Source: Spirosoma spitsbergense DSM 19989
GTDB taxonomy: Bacteria > Bacteroidota > Bacteroidia > Cytophagales > Spirosomataceae
NCBI RefSeq assembly: GCF_000374085.1
Contig: NZ_KB893555.1
Span: forward strand, 1-63,154
Reading direction: 5' to 3'
DNA: 63,154 nucleotides
Positions within the stretch are counted from its first letter, which is position 1. Each line of letters opens with the position of its first letter. Of this stretch, positions 9,265 to 18,275 are shown in pieces. Below the pieces are notes generated by a model. It was not told the DNA's origin. It made no database searches and saw only the letters and a program-made list of their open reading frames with translations. The position numbers and the translations under genes are program-made.

Positions 9265-11787
9265 TTAAAAGGCCAGCCAACCCGATAATTTAATGGCAAA
9301 AGGCGTTACCGGAATGCCGGTGCGACCAATGTTATCGCGGTAGGTAAGTCGGTGAATAGCGTCTACCCGCAGCACTTTGAAGATATTGTCGATACCATAT
9401 CCAACTTCAACATAAGGTGTTCTGGTTAACGCACTAAACCCATCAATAGCCTTCCCGGCCTCATTCCTGACTGGAATCAGCGTCACATTATCCGTCGATA
9501 CGCTACCTACCAGCACTTTAGCGGTAATCAGTTCGCGCCATTTAAGCCGACGCAGTAGTGGCAACCGATTGAATAATAAGCCCCCAAAATTATGTTCGAC
9601 CTGTGCCGTAGCCCACCGGTCAGACACAAACTCAAAATAATTCATCAGGTTATACGCATTGCCGACATAAAACGATGACTCATTACCCAGGGGCGTGTAC
9701 AGCAATGGATAAGGAACGGTAGACGGGATAATTCCCGCGCCAACGGAATAATACGTCCGGCCCAGAATACCCATCCGAAACGAATGTTTCATGGTGAGGG
9801 CGATGCGATGATACGTAAAATCACTGCCCAATACGTGACGAAGACTCAGGTTATACTGGAGTGTAAAAATCGGTTTGCGCGTGGCACCGGCACTAATCCG
9901 GGTATTTCCATCCTGCAACATGACCTCGTCCGGTGCAAAACGCGTTTCCGACACCAGTTCCGTCAATTGATAGTTGCTTCGGGTAGACTCATCGTAATTA
10001 TTGACGTAATAGGCAAAAGGAAACAACGGTTCAAAACTGCGTTGCCGTAAGGCTAATGTCTGCGTGAAGCCCCGCCCCATTTCCCGCCGAATATATACCT
10101 GTTGCTCTTCCTGAAAATAAGGCCGGCGGATGGTGCCGAACCTGGAGTAAGCAGAAAAAAGGGAATTATTCCCAATATTATCGGACGATACACCTATTCG
10201 TTCCAGGTCATAACTCTGCCGGGCACCGAGTACCGTCCAGGGTTTACGACTCAGGATGTAGTCGATACCAACGCTGTATTTAAGCTCCTTGTCCTTTGTT
10301 CCGTACGCCAGGTAACCGCTCAGCAACCACTTTTTACTAAACCCGGTATTGGTACGCATCCCCAGCCGAAGCCGGTTTCCTTCAATGTTGTTATTCGCGT
10401 ATGAATATAGCACTGGTCCCAGATCTATGTTCCATTTACCGAGTGGTTTGTAGCCCAGTACGCCCAGTTTGATAAGCTCACCGGCTACTTTCACGATGGG
10501 TACGTTACGTACGGAGTCAACCACCCGCATGGCCCGCCACTCGCTGGCAGAGAGCGAAACGGGCCGCACCCGGTTCCAGAAGGTACTGTCGGCTTCCCGA
10601 TACCCGTCAGACAGTTCGATGGATGGATCATAGAAACCCACCTCATTGGGCCTGTTTTCTGTAATGTTGGCGGCATTGGTGAGTAACCGAATCAGCACTC
10701 CGGGGGAGTTTGGCGTGGGTTGATCGGTATCAATCGTTAGTTGGGTTTGGGTTGGAAATCGCAGGCCCGATGCCGATGTTTCCCACCCCTGCTCAATGTG
10801 CAGGTCCTCCACAAAGTTAATGTTAGCGCGCTTATCGACGTGGGCATCAATCTGCGCTAATGCCATGTGCAGTGTATCCACCCAGACGGTGCCGGTAAAA
10901 GCCAGATCGGTGGCTCGTTTGGGGGAGAATTCAATTTCGTAACACACCCCGTTGTACAGGGCCACCGTATCTTTCAGGTGAAACGTGTAAATCGTTTCCC
11001 AGGCGTTGCCCAGGGGCGACGGAATATCTTTGTAGAGAATCTGGAGTGAATTGCGGTAAAAATTGTACTGTTGAAACGACGCGCCCGTCAGTTGGGAGAT
11101 TAGTCCGCCGTCACTAACGCCTACGCCCGTTACGTGCGTCTTCAGAATATGTTCTTTTACTTTCTCGGGATTCGTACGGCGATAAAAAGTAGAAAAGGTT
11201 TCGGAGATAAACACCGGTATGGCCGACTGGCCATTGGCATCGGTAATGGCCGGTAGCTTGCCAAGCAATCTGTTTACGGGGCCGGGAGGTCGGTTATTCT
11301 TTCGTTTGCGGGCAAAATTGTTGATATACCCCTCAATTTTAGTGTAGCTCTCATACTGGTAGGCTGATAGCTGCGCCGGGTTGAACCGGTCACTCCGATG
11401 CACGGCTTCGCGTATGATTCGGTAGGCAGGGTCGCCCCCTTTGGCGTATATCTTCACCTCCTGTAGTTTGGTAGCCGTAACGACCAAACCGACGTCGATT
11501 ACCTGTGTAGTTAGGGCGGCTATCGGGTAGGATGTGGTGCGGTAACCCAAACTGAAAACCTGAATAGAATCCGCCAGCTGCGCAAGCCGAAGGGAGTACC
11601 GGCCATCAGCGTCCGACGTCGTTCCCGACGACTTACCCTGAACGGCAATACTGGCAAATGGAACGCCTTCGCCCGTTGCCGTATCTGTTACCCGCCCCGA
11701 AATCAGGTAGGAATTTTGAGCCATTGCCGAATAGAAGCCAACCAGAAGCAGGCCTGTAAGTACCTTGTTCCGTAACGATTGTTTCAT
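9265..11787 (-). CDS. DUF5686 outer-membrane protein with CarboxypepD_reg-like domain
   Basis: 840 residues with signal peptide (ending FYSAMAQ). It then has a carboxypeptidase-regulatory-like beta-sandwich (about 27-110; SGRVTDTATGEGVPFASIAV) followed by the DUF5686 region (about 115-840; DPAYRIIREAVHRSD), which is predicted to finish in a beta-barrel ending GWLAF. Such proteins are common in Bacteroidota, often next to outer-membrane assembly or TonB systems, and their role is unknown. It lacks a plug domain, so it is not a TonB-dependent receptor. It is a single gene, convergent with the sigma gene. Confidence 0.82.
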   Translation of the reverse strand: MKQSLRNKVLTGLLLVGFYSAMAQNSYLISGRVTDTATGEGVPFASIAVQGKSSGTTSDADGRYSLRLAQLADSIQVFSLGYRTTSYPIAALTTQVIDVGLVVTATKLQEVKIYAKGGDPAYRIIREAVHRSDRFNPAQLSAYQYESYTKIEGYINNFARKRKNNRPPGPVNRLLGKLPAITDANGQSAIPVFISETFSTFYRRTNPEKVKEHILKTHVTGVGVSDGGLISQLTGASFQQYNFYRNSLQILYKDIPSPLGNAWETIYTFHLKDTVALYNGVCYEIEFSPKRATDLAFTGTVWVDTLHMALAQIDAHVDKRANINFVEDLHIEQGWETSASGLRFPTQTQLTIDTDQPTPNSPGVLIRLLTNAANITENRPNEVGFYDPSIELSDGYREADSTFWNRVRPVSLSASEWRAMRVVDSVRNVPIVKVAGELIKLGVLGYKPLGKWNIDLGPVLYSYANNNIEGNRLRLGMRTNTGFSKKWLLSGYLAYGTKDKELKYSVGIDYILSRKPWTVLGARQSYDLERIGVSSDNIGNNSLFSAYSRFGTIRRPYFQEEQQVYIRREMGRGFTQTLALRQRSFEPLFPFAYYVNNYDESTRSNYQLTELVSETRFAPDEVMLQDGNTRISAGATRKPIFTLQYNLSLRHVLGSDFTYHRIALTMKHSFRMGILGRTYYSVGAGIIPSTVPYPLLYTPLGNESSFYVGNAYNLMNYFEFVSDRWATAQVEHNFGGLLFNRLPLLRRLKWRELITAKVLVGSVSTDNVTLIPVRNEAGKAIDGFSALTRTPYVEVGYGIDNIFKVLRVDAIHRLTYRDNIGRTGIPVTPFAIKLSGWLAF

Positions 11788-11989
11788 TCAATTAATGTCC
11801 TTTTAATCCATTGCCATAACCTATGTTTAGTCAACAGAGTTTACCAATTAATACAAATTAAGGAAAAGTCCAATTCTTTACCTGATACATCCTGAAACAG
11901 TCAGAATCGGGCTTATGGCGTGTGTTTTAATCCTTTATTAATACGCCTGTCGACTTCATTTTGTGGCAACTTTACAGCTTGTTTGTACA

Positions 11990-12029
11990 GAAACTAAAAA
12001 TGGCTCACCACGCCTGTGATGAGCCATTT
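11990..12029 (-). terminator. Strong intrinsic terminator after the DUF4405 fusion gene
   Basis: A perfect 10-bp inverted repeat, AAATGGCTCA (11998-12007) / TGAGCCATTT (12020-12029), extends inward by CAC/GTG around a GCCT tetraloop with one mismatch. On the minus strand it is followed by TTTTTAGTTT. It lies about 30 bp downstream of the stop codon at 12061. Confidence 0.85.
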
Positions 12030-12060
12030 CATTACCAGTGGCCAAGCGGTAAAACTTGCT

Positions 12061-12777
12061 TTACTGAACGGATGGATACGCCTGCTGGGCGGCTACTATC
12101 TGCCATTTTTTATCCTGCTCTTTCAGAATATGGGTATACACGGTAGGCGTAGTCGTGGCCGTGCTGGTCGATGTACCCCGTACCAGCAGCACCTGATCGG
12201 TAATTGTTTCAGCTTTGTCCACTTTTACCGCCAGTTTTTCGGCCGTTGTTTGTTTGAGCAGGTTTTGCTGAATATCCAGGCCACTCAGCATAGTTCCAGC
12301 CTGCGTCATTATCGTCGTTTTAGCGGGCAAAACAGTTGCCAGTGCTGCGGTATCCGCTTTATTATAGGCATCAACGTAAGCCATTTCCACCGCTTTGGCA
12401 ATAGAGTCGGCCGTTGTTTGGGTCATTGGTCCCCGCCGGGGTTGCTCACCCCGAAATAGGTCTTTGCCAAAATTGGCCAGTTTATCAAATACAGGCACAT
12501 CGAACGCAATACCGGCAACGAAAACAATAACAACCAAAACAGGCAGAACAAGCTCCTTTTGAATACCACCCGACCGGCGATTTTTGCTGTAGGCAGTTAG
12601 CGACGACCAGTTATTGACGATGTGAAACACAGCCGCCGTAACGAACAAAACACCGAACCAGGCGTGCGTATGCTCAACAGCGTGCGAACCCTGACCAAAA
12701 TAAATTAACAGGCCGGTAACAGCCAGTACAAAAAATACGGCAGCGACCGAGAGGCTAACCAGGTTTTTCGATTTCAT
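12061..12777 (-). CDS. DUF4405 membrane domain fused to an exported NTF2/SnoaL-like domain
   Basis: 238 residues. The N-terminal third has three hydrophobic segments, and His residues in HTHAWFGVLFVTAAVFHI are arranged like the haem-ligand histidines of DUF4405/cytochrome b561-like proteins. A third helix (LVLPVLVVIVFVAGIAF) leads into a soluble domain of about 120 residues (MTQTTADSIAKAVEMAYVDAYNKAD to KKWQIVAAQQA) with the look of an SnoaL/DUF4440 (NTF2-like) fold. The combination suggests a membrane sensor or redox component with a periplasmic ligand-binding domain, but no function is known. It is monocistronic, with its own promoter element and terminator. Confidence 0.7.
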   Translation of the reverse strand: MKSKNLVSLSVAAVFFVLAVTGLLIYFGQGSHAVEHTHAWFGVLFVTAAVFHIVNNWSSLTAYSKNRRSGGIQKELVLPVLVVIVFVAGIAFDVPVFDKLANFGKDLFRGEQPRRGPMTQTTADSIAKAVEMAYVDAYNKADTAALATVLPAKTTIMTQAGTMLSGLDIQQNLLKQTTAEKLAVKVDKAETITDQVLLVRGTSTSTATTTPTVYTHILKEQDKKWQIVAAQQAYPSVQ

Positions 12778-12802
12778 AGGAAAAATAGAGTGGGTGAAGA
12801 GG

Positions 12803-12810
12803 CAAAGTTA
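12803..12810 (-). promoter_or_regulatory. Bacteroidota -7 element for the DUF4405 fusion gene
   Basis: On the minus strand this reads TAACTTTG, an exact match to TAnnTTTG. It lies 26 bp upstream of the start codon at 12777. Confidence 0.6.
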
Positions 12811-12932
12811 CAGGAAGAATTCATCAGAAAAGAGAAACCCCTCCTGCAAGGCAAGAGGGATTGATCACCAACCTAATCTAAAATCATTCCAGCGTCAATC
12901 CTTTGTTGATGAAGATAGCTGGAATCTATTCG

Positions 12933-15707
12933 TTACCGTGGCCGGGCAGCACCACCCGTACGTCCACCGGCAGGGGCCGACTGCTGGGGTTGTGCCGGCT
13001 GGTCGTTACTGTCGCCACCACCTCCACCTTTCACGTCGTCGTTATTAATCGACTTCCGGCGTTTTTGTGGCGCATCGAAACTCATTTTACCCAGTTTGTA
13101 GCTGAACGTAAGGCGAACACCGGCGTTGTAGAAACTGGTTTGTGTACTCTGGGTCAGGATGGGCGATGACAACTCGGCCCGCTGTACGAACGGGTGGTTG
13201 AAGATGCTCTCTGCCGCCAGTCCCAGACTTGCTTTTTTGTCGTTGAACTCTTTCCGGACACCCAGGCTGTAGTAGTACATGCTGCTCTGATACCCCTGCA
13301 ACTGCACCTGATTACCGCGCGCTCCACCGTAGAGCTGGAAGCCCCAGCCGTTGGCCAGCGTCATGCTGCTCATAATCCGGCCGCCAACTACCAGGCCTGA
13401 ATTAGAAGCCGAATAGATGGGGTTAGCATTGTTGTTCGTCAGGCTAACGTGATAGATGTCGATGCCACCACCCAGTTGCAGTTTACCAAACAGGGTACCG
13501 TTACCGAACAGGTTCAGGCCAACCGCATCCTGACGACCCACGTTCTGGTAGCTGGTCCGGATCACCTGCTGCGATACCCCACTGATGAGTGACTGCGATA
13601 CATCGCGAACGGCCGTAATCTCATTATTGGTCCGGCGGGCAAACAGGGTAGCATTCAAATACAGCCCTTTGATGTTGGCACTGGTTCCGAACTCAACATT
13701 GTCGGTCAGTTCCGGCGACAGCAATGGGTTACCAATGCTGATGTTAGTTGGGTTGGATGAGTTGATATTGGGATTCAGGAACTGAATACCGGGCCGCTGA
13801 ATCCGGCGATTGTAGGCCAGTTTAATGATCTTCCCGCCTTTCAGACTTTTGGAGATGTTGATGCTGGGCACTAGATTACCATAGTTGGGAATGGCGGTGG
13901 ATTGTCCCGCCGTTTCGGTACTGAACCGGGCATTGATAAACGTGTACTCATACCGGGCACCGGCCTTAATACTATATTTATTCTTTGTGGTCAGCGTATA
14001 AGACAGGTAACTAGCGGCAATGTTCTGATTATAAAAAAGCGTGTTGCCCGTCCGGCTGTTGTCCACCTGGTAATCGGCATTATCACCATTGGCCAGAAAA
14101 TACTGGTACTGGCTGTTAGCCTGCCGGAGGATGCCTTTACCACCAAACTCGATGAGTTGATTGGTCTTGATGGGTGTCTGATAATCGACCTGTATGGTTG
14201 ATTCCTGATTGTAGCTCAGGTTCTCGTTTTTCTGACGCGAGGTAACCGTTTGAAAATCGGTACCATTTAAAATGTCAGCCACGAAATTATTGGTCCGGTT
14301 GTTTCGGCTGTAGAGTGCAAGCACACTGAATTCCTTCTGTGGCTTAAACGTTTTGGTATAGGTCACGTTGGCATCCAGTGTACCCGACAGGTCGGTCGTT
14401 TTTACATTCCGGTCGTTCAGAATTGGAAAAAAACTGGTTGGGGTTGTGGTTTGCGTCAGGAGATTATACTGATTGGTAATTCCGTTCCGTGCCCCGTACC
14501 GGATGCTGGCCGTAAGGAATGTGTTCTTGTCGATATCGTAATCCCAGCCTAACTGGTAATTACCGTGAATCCGCTGGTTCAGGGTGCTGGCCGTTTGGAC
14601 TGTGTGCGTACTGGCCGAGTAGGTGTTCGTTGCCAGATCGTACGACCGGGTGGTCTGGTCGTTCAGGAAGGCCCCTTTCACGTTGTATTCGGCCCGGCCG
14701 AAGCCGCTAAGGGAGAAACCCATTTTGCCGGTACGGTAGTTACCGCGCAGCCCCAGCATGCTCCCCCGATTACCTGCTCCGCCGTTTACATCGAGCGTTG
14801 CCCCCTGCAGGATAGTCTTTTTGGTTACGATATTAATAATACCCGCCGATCCTTCAGCATCGTACTTGGCCGATGGCGAGGTAATTACCTCAACCGTTTT
14901 GATCTGGTCAGCCGGAATTTGCTTCAGCGCATCGGCCACACTACTGGCCATGATGGTAGAAGGCTTGTTATTGATCAGAACCGTTACATTACTGCTGCCC
15001 CGTAAGCTCACGTTACCATCCAGGTCCACCGAGAGCATGGGTACCTTCCGCATAACATCGGTAGCATCCCCCCCCTTGGCAGCAATATCCTTATCCGCAT
15101 TATAGACGAGCCGGTCTACTTTCTCTTCAATCAGCGCGGCCTGCCCTACTACGTTTACTTCGCTGAGCGTGCGAACATCGGCCCCGATTTTGATCGTACC
15201 CAGGTTAATGTCGGAACCCGATTCGACGGTAATCACGGCACTGCGCTTGTCTTTGTAGCCAATAAATGAATAGACAAGGCGGTATTTGCCGGCAGGCACT
15301 TTATTCAGGGTAAATTTCCCTTTGGCATCCGCCGTTGTTCCATCAATGGGTTTATTCGTAACGGTGCTGACGAGGGCGATGGTCGCGAACTCAACGGGAT
15401 TGTTCGTTGTCGAGTCGGTCAGCACACCACTCAATTTACCGTTGCCCGGTGCCAGTGGCCGCGCTTCCGATGGGATAGCCGCCGTTCGGGCCGGTGTCGT
15501 TTCGGCAGGCATGGTAAAGCTATCCGGAGTGGTAGTTGATGCGGGCGTTTTACCGAACGGATCGGGTAATGCCGGATTAGCGGGTGTGGTAGCGGCCGCC
15601 GGTGTCGTTTCGGTCGTTGCAGGTGCGGGTGTTGTGGGCGTTGGTGTCACCTGGGCAAACGATGCCGTTGCACTAACTATAAGTAAGGAGAGTAATAGCG
15701 TTTTCAT
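12933..15707 (-). CDS. TonB-receptor-like outer-membrane protein (CarboxypepD_reg + OMP_b-brl_3)
   Basis: Start chosen at the ATG at 15707 (MKTLLLSLLIVSATASFAQ), a perfect signal peptide; eight upstream residues are excluded. Mature order: a Pro/Thr/Ala-rich linker of about 70 residues (TPTPTTPAPATTETTPAAA), a carboxypeptidase-regulatory-like domain (about 90-175; GKLSGVLTDSTTNNPVEFATI), a plug-like region (DVMRKVPMLSVDLDGNVSLRG), and an outer-membrane beta-barrel of the OMP_b-brl_3 type to about residue 885. After the last barrel strand a hydrophilic tail rich in Gly, Pro, Gln and Arg (GGGGGDSNDQPAQPQQSAP) follows, instead of a terminal aromatic residue. Family members are thought to import or bind unknown ligands. 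No SusD partner is adjacent. Confidence 0.84.
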   Translation of the reverse strand: MKTLLLSLLIVSATASFAQVTPTPTTPAPATTETTPAAATTPANPALPDPFGKTPASTTTPDSFTMPAETTPARTAAIPSEARPLAPGNGKLSGVLTDSTTNNPVEFATIALVSTVTNKPIDGTTADAKGKFTLNKVPAGKYRLVYSFIGYKDKRSAVITVESGSDINLGTIKIGADVRTLSEVNVVGQAALIEEKVDRLVYNADKDIAAKGGDATDVMRKVPMLSVDLDGNVSLRGSSNVTVLINNKPSTIMASSVADALKQIPADQIKTVEVITSPSAKYDAEGSAGIINIVTKKTILQGATLDVNGGAGNRGSMLGLRGNYRTGKMGFSLSGFGRAEYNVKGAFLNDQTTRSYDLATNTYSASTHTVQTASTLNQRIHGNYQLGWDYDIDKNTFLTASIRYGARNGITNQYNLLTQTTTPTSFFPILNDRNVKTTDLSGTLDANVTYTKTFKPQKEFSVLALYSRNNRTNNFVADILNGTDFQTVTSRQKNENLSYNQESTIQVDYQTPIKTNQLIEFGGKGILRQANSQYQYFLANGDNADYQVDNSRTGNTLFYNQNIAASYLSYTLTTKNKYSIKAGARYEYTFINARFSTETAGQSTAIPNYGNLVPSINISKSLKGGKIIKLAYNRRIQRPGIQFLNPNINSSNPTNISIGNPLLSPELTDNVEFGTSANIKGLYLNATLFARRTNNEITAVRDVSQSLISGVSQQVIRTSYQNVGRQDAVGLNLFGNGTLFGKLQLGGGIDIYHVSLTNNNANPIYSASNSGLVVGGRIMSSMTLANGWGFQLYGGARGNQVQLQGYQSSMYYYSLGVRKEFNDKKASLGLAAESIFNHPFVQRAELSSPILTQSTQTSFYNAGVRLTFSYKLGKMSFDAPQKRRKSINNDDVKGGGGGDSNDQPAQPQQSAPAGGRTGGAARPR

Positions 15708-16053
15708 ACCATGATTAGATTGACACGTCAAATGTCATCACGCGGTGCTCCCTCCGAAAATCAATCTAGCTGAATGCCCGTTTTTTGATGTTGAATCCAA
15801 AAATCAGCCCGATGAAGAAAAACCGTCCGCATCAAAATGCCCGGCAGTCCGGTATAAACGGGCCTTGAAAACCCCACCTATCCGCCAGGCGGACAGTCCT
15901 GCAACGGGCATTCTGAGGCAAAAGTCAGCTAAGTCCAGCCTACCTATGGCAGACGTGTAGCGAATAAACCGTGCAAACGGGGTCAATCACTTATTCGTAA
16001 ACAAGTACATTTGCTGCTTAATACGCAGTTTTTTTGCGCCCTGATAGCCTTTT
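15708..16053. other. Divergent intergenic region
   Basis: 346 bp between divergently transcribed genes. No reading frame is supported. It holds a short palindromic CCGCCAGGCGG near 15882, and the -7 element of the glycosyltransferase operon near its right end. Confidence 0.5.
16006..16013 (+). promoter_or_regulatory. Bacteroidota -7 element for the glycosyltransferase pair
   Basis: TACATTTG, an exact TAnnTTTG match, 40 bp upstream of the start codon at 16054. No clear -33 TTG was found. Confidence 0.5.
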
Positions 16054-17517
16054 ATGACGCGGTTTTTATTGATTCTGGCCCTATTCTGTCCTTTCTTTTT
16101 TCTGTTCACCTACAATTCCGGTTACGGATACGATGCGTACGAGTACCTGATTATTGCCCGTACCCTCAATGAAGGGTATACGTTGTACGACTTTATCCCC
16201 TCAAAATCGTATTTGTTGTATGCCTCCACGAACGTGCTGCTGAACCTGCTGGGGGGCTACAACCACACGAGTGTGTCGGCCCTGATTACACTGCTGGCCA
16301 CGGGTATACTGGTGTCGGCATGGCGGGCAGCCCGGATTTTCCGTGAACGAGCAGCCCTGCTCACCGTTGCCCTGACGGCAGTTTGCTGCTTTTTCATGGA
16401 AATGAATTTCCTCGAACCCGAAAGCTGGATTGCTATTTTCGGGTTGAACGCTTTCGCCCTGGTGGCGCGTACGGATGGTAAATACCCCTGGCGATGGCTG
16501 GGTGCGGGTTTGCTGCTGGGTATAGCCATGTGTTTCAAAAGCGTGGCGGCTTTCTACGTAATTGGCTTTGGCGCATTTATCCTGGTGCTGGCCCTAACGG
16601 GACGACTCACCTTCTGGCCCATGGTGGGTCGGGGAATGGGGGTACTGGCGGGTTTTGCGGCTCCCCTCCTGCTATCGGCCCTGTATTTTTACGCGACAGA
16701 CCGGCTGAACGAGCACCTCGAATGGACGTATATTTATCCGTTTGGTGGTTATCCGGCCCATACCCTGTTCCTGACTAAGTTTCTGATCAAGATAAGCTGG
16801 CTGCTGCTGTTACTGATGCTGTCGGTCCTATTGGTTGTACAACGTCCTTACCGAAGCATTTACCAGCAAACACCGGCTATCTGGCTGGCCTTATTACTGG
16901 CGGCCTTTGCCTGTGTTCCGATGCTGAAGACGCAGGCCAGCCACTATTTTTTCCAGGCCGCCGTGTTCTTCTGCCTGCACCTCGCTTTCCTGGCCGATGA
17001 ATGGCTTAAACGCTACGAGTCCCGCCACCAAAACGTGCCTTACCGGTTGCTGCTAATGGGAAGTGGCGGGTTTGCCATACTGCTGCTGATTAGTCTGCTG
17101 CTCTACCGGCCCCAAACCATCAAACGCTTTACAACCCTGGCCGACTACCGGGATGAGGAGCAGGCCGGGGCATTTATCCGGGAAAAAGCTGGCCCCAATG
17201 GCAATGTGTTGTTGTTCGATAACGCCATGCCTTTATATTATCTGTCGGACCGGGAGCCTAATGTGCCCTTTATTTTCACCGAGATGCAAACGACGCATTA
17301 TCTTACCACTCACCCCAACACCTACCAGCGGGCCCTGGCCGATACCAGCCTGAAATTTGTGGTGTTTGGCAACCGGGCCAGCCTGATCGACGATAGTACG
17401 GCCCTCCATGAGCCTGTCAACAGGCGGGCCATTCAACAGATGAGAACTGGTTTGCAGAAGGACTTTGTTCGGGTGAGTGATCCCCGTTTTTCGTACCCTT
17501 ACTGGGTACGAAAATAA
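16054..17517 (+). CDS. GT-C (GT39/ArnT-like) membrane glycosyltransferase
   Basis: 487-residue polytopic membrane protein, about ten to twelve hydrophobic helices, with a hydrophilic C-terminal domain after about residue 365. The first extracytoplasmic loop carries acidic residues (GYGYDAYEYLIIARTL), the position where GT-C enzymes hold their catalytic Asp/Glu. Such enzymes move sugars from a polyprenyl-phosphate donor to protein or glycan acceptors at the outer face of the cytoplasmic membrane. The next gene (41 bp) is a DPM1-like GT2 that would make the polyprenyl-phosphate sugar, so the two probably act in sequence. The acceptor is unknown. Confidence 0.75.
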   Translation: MTRFLLILALFCPFFFLFTYNSGYGYDAYEYLIIARTLNEGYTLYDFIPSKSYLLYASTNVLLNLLGGYNHTSVSALITLLATGILVSAWRAARIFRERAALLTVALTAVCCFFMEMNFLEPESWIAIFGLNAFALVARTDGKYPWRWLGAGLLLGIAMCFKSVAAFYVIGFGAFILVLALTGRLTFWPMVGRGMGVLAGFAAPLLLSALYFYATDRLNEHLEWTYIYPFGGYPAHTLFLTKFLIKISWLLLLLMLSVLLVVQRPYRSIYQQTPAIWLALLLAAFACVPMLKTQASHYFFQAAVFFCLHLAFLADEWLKRYESRHQNVPYRLLLMGSGGFAILLLISLLLYRPQTIKRFTTLADYRDEEQAGAFIREKAGPNGNVLLFDNAMPLYYLSDREPNVPFIFTEMQTTHYLTTHPNTYQRALADTSLKFVVFGNRASLIDDSTALHEPVNRRAIQQMRTGLQKDFVRVSDPRFSYPYWVRK

Positions 17518-17546
17518 CCCATTCGCTGTTCATTTCTCTTTTCCCT

Positions 17547-17554
17547 TATCTTTG
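17547..17554 (+). promoter_or_regulatory. Possible -7 element directly before the GT2 gene
   Basis: TATCTTTG matches TAnnTTTG but ends only 4 bp before the ATG at 17559. If real it would give a leaderless or nearly leaderless GT2 mRNA, in addition to read-through from the GT-C gene. Confidence 0.35.
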
Positions 17555-17558
17555 CTTC

Positions 17559-18242
17559 ATGCTGCTCTCTGTTCTGATACCCGCTTATAATGAGATTAAC
17601 TCCATTGATACGCTACTCGAAAAAATTCAGGCTGTTCCCCTCGATAAAGAAATTATCATTGTAGACGATGGCTCCACCGATGGCACCCGCGACCGGCTGG
17701 CTACCTACGCATCCGTACCGAATATTAAGGTGGTTCTGCACGATCATAACCAGGGAAAGGGGGCAGCTATCCGTACAGCCATCAAATACATGACCGGTAC
17801 TATTGCCATTGTGCAGGATGCCGACCTAGAGTACGAACCCCAGGATTATCTGGCGCTGGTGAAACCCATTGCCGAAGGGAAAGAAAAAGTAATTTACGGG
17901 TCCCGATTCCTTAAACCGGAAAATCGTCACTCGTACATGAGTTTTTATATTGGTGGCCAGGTCGTTACGCTGCTGACCAACATCCTGTACAACCAGCGGC
18001 TTACCGACGAGCCAACCTGCTACAAAGTATTCGACGCGGACTTCCTGCGCTCGATTCCCCTCAACTGTACCCGCTTTGAGTTTTGCCCGGAAGTAACCGC
18101 CAAAGTCGCCAAGCACGGTATTCGCATCAAAGAGCTACCCATCAGCTACTACCCCCGGTCGGTTGCCGAGGGCAAAAAGATTTCGTGGTTCGACGGAATC
18201 GAAGCCATCTGGGTGTTACTGCGCTACAGGATTATGCAGTAA
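17559..18242 (+). CDS. GT2 glycosyltransferase, dolichyl/polyprenyl-phosphate sugar synthase-like
   Basis: 227-residue GT-A-fold transferase. Nucleotide-sugar binding motifs are PAYNE (about 8-12), EIIIVDDGSTDGT (about 30-42) and the metal-binding QDADLEYEP (about 87-95). This is the DPM1/GtrB-like branch that transfers a sugar from a nucleotide donor to polyprenyl phosphate at the inner face of the membrane. No C-terminal membrane helices are present, as in the single-domain DPM1 type. It is paired with the upstream GT-C enzyme, which would use the product. Confidence 0.84.
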   Translation: MLLSVLIPAYNEINSIDTLLEKIQAVPLDKEIIIVDDGSTDGTRDRLATYASVPNIKVVLHDHNQGKGAAIRTAIKYMTGTIAIVQDADLEYEPQDYLALVKPIAEGKEKVIYGSRFLKPENRHSYMSFYIGGQVVTLLTNILYNQRLTDEPTCYKVFDADFLRSIPLNCTRFEFCPEVTAKVAKHGIRIKELPISYYPRSVAEGKKISWFDGIEAIWVLLRYRIMQ

Positions 18243-18275
18243 GTGGAGTAGGCTCAGGCGTATAAACCAGCTTGT

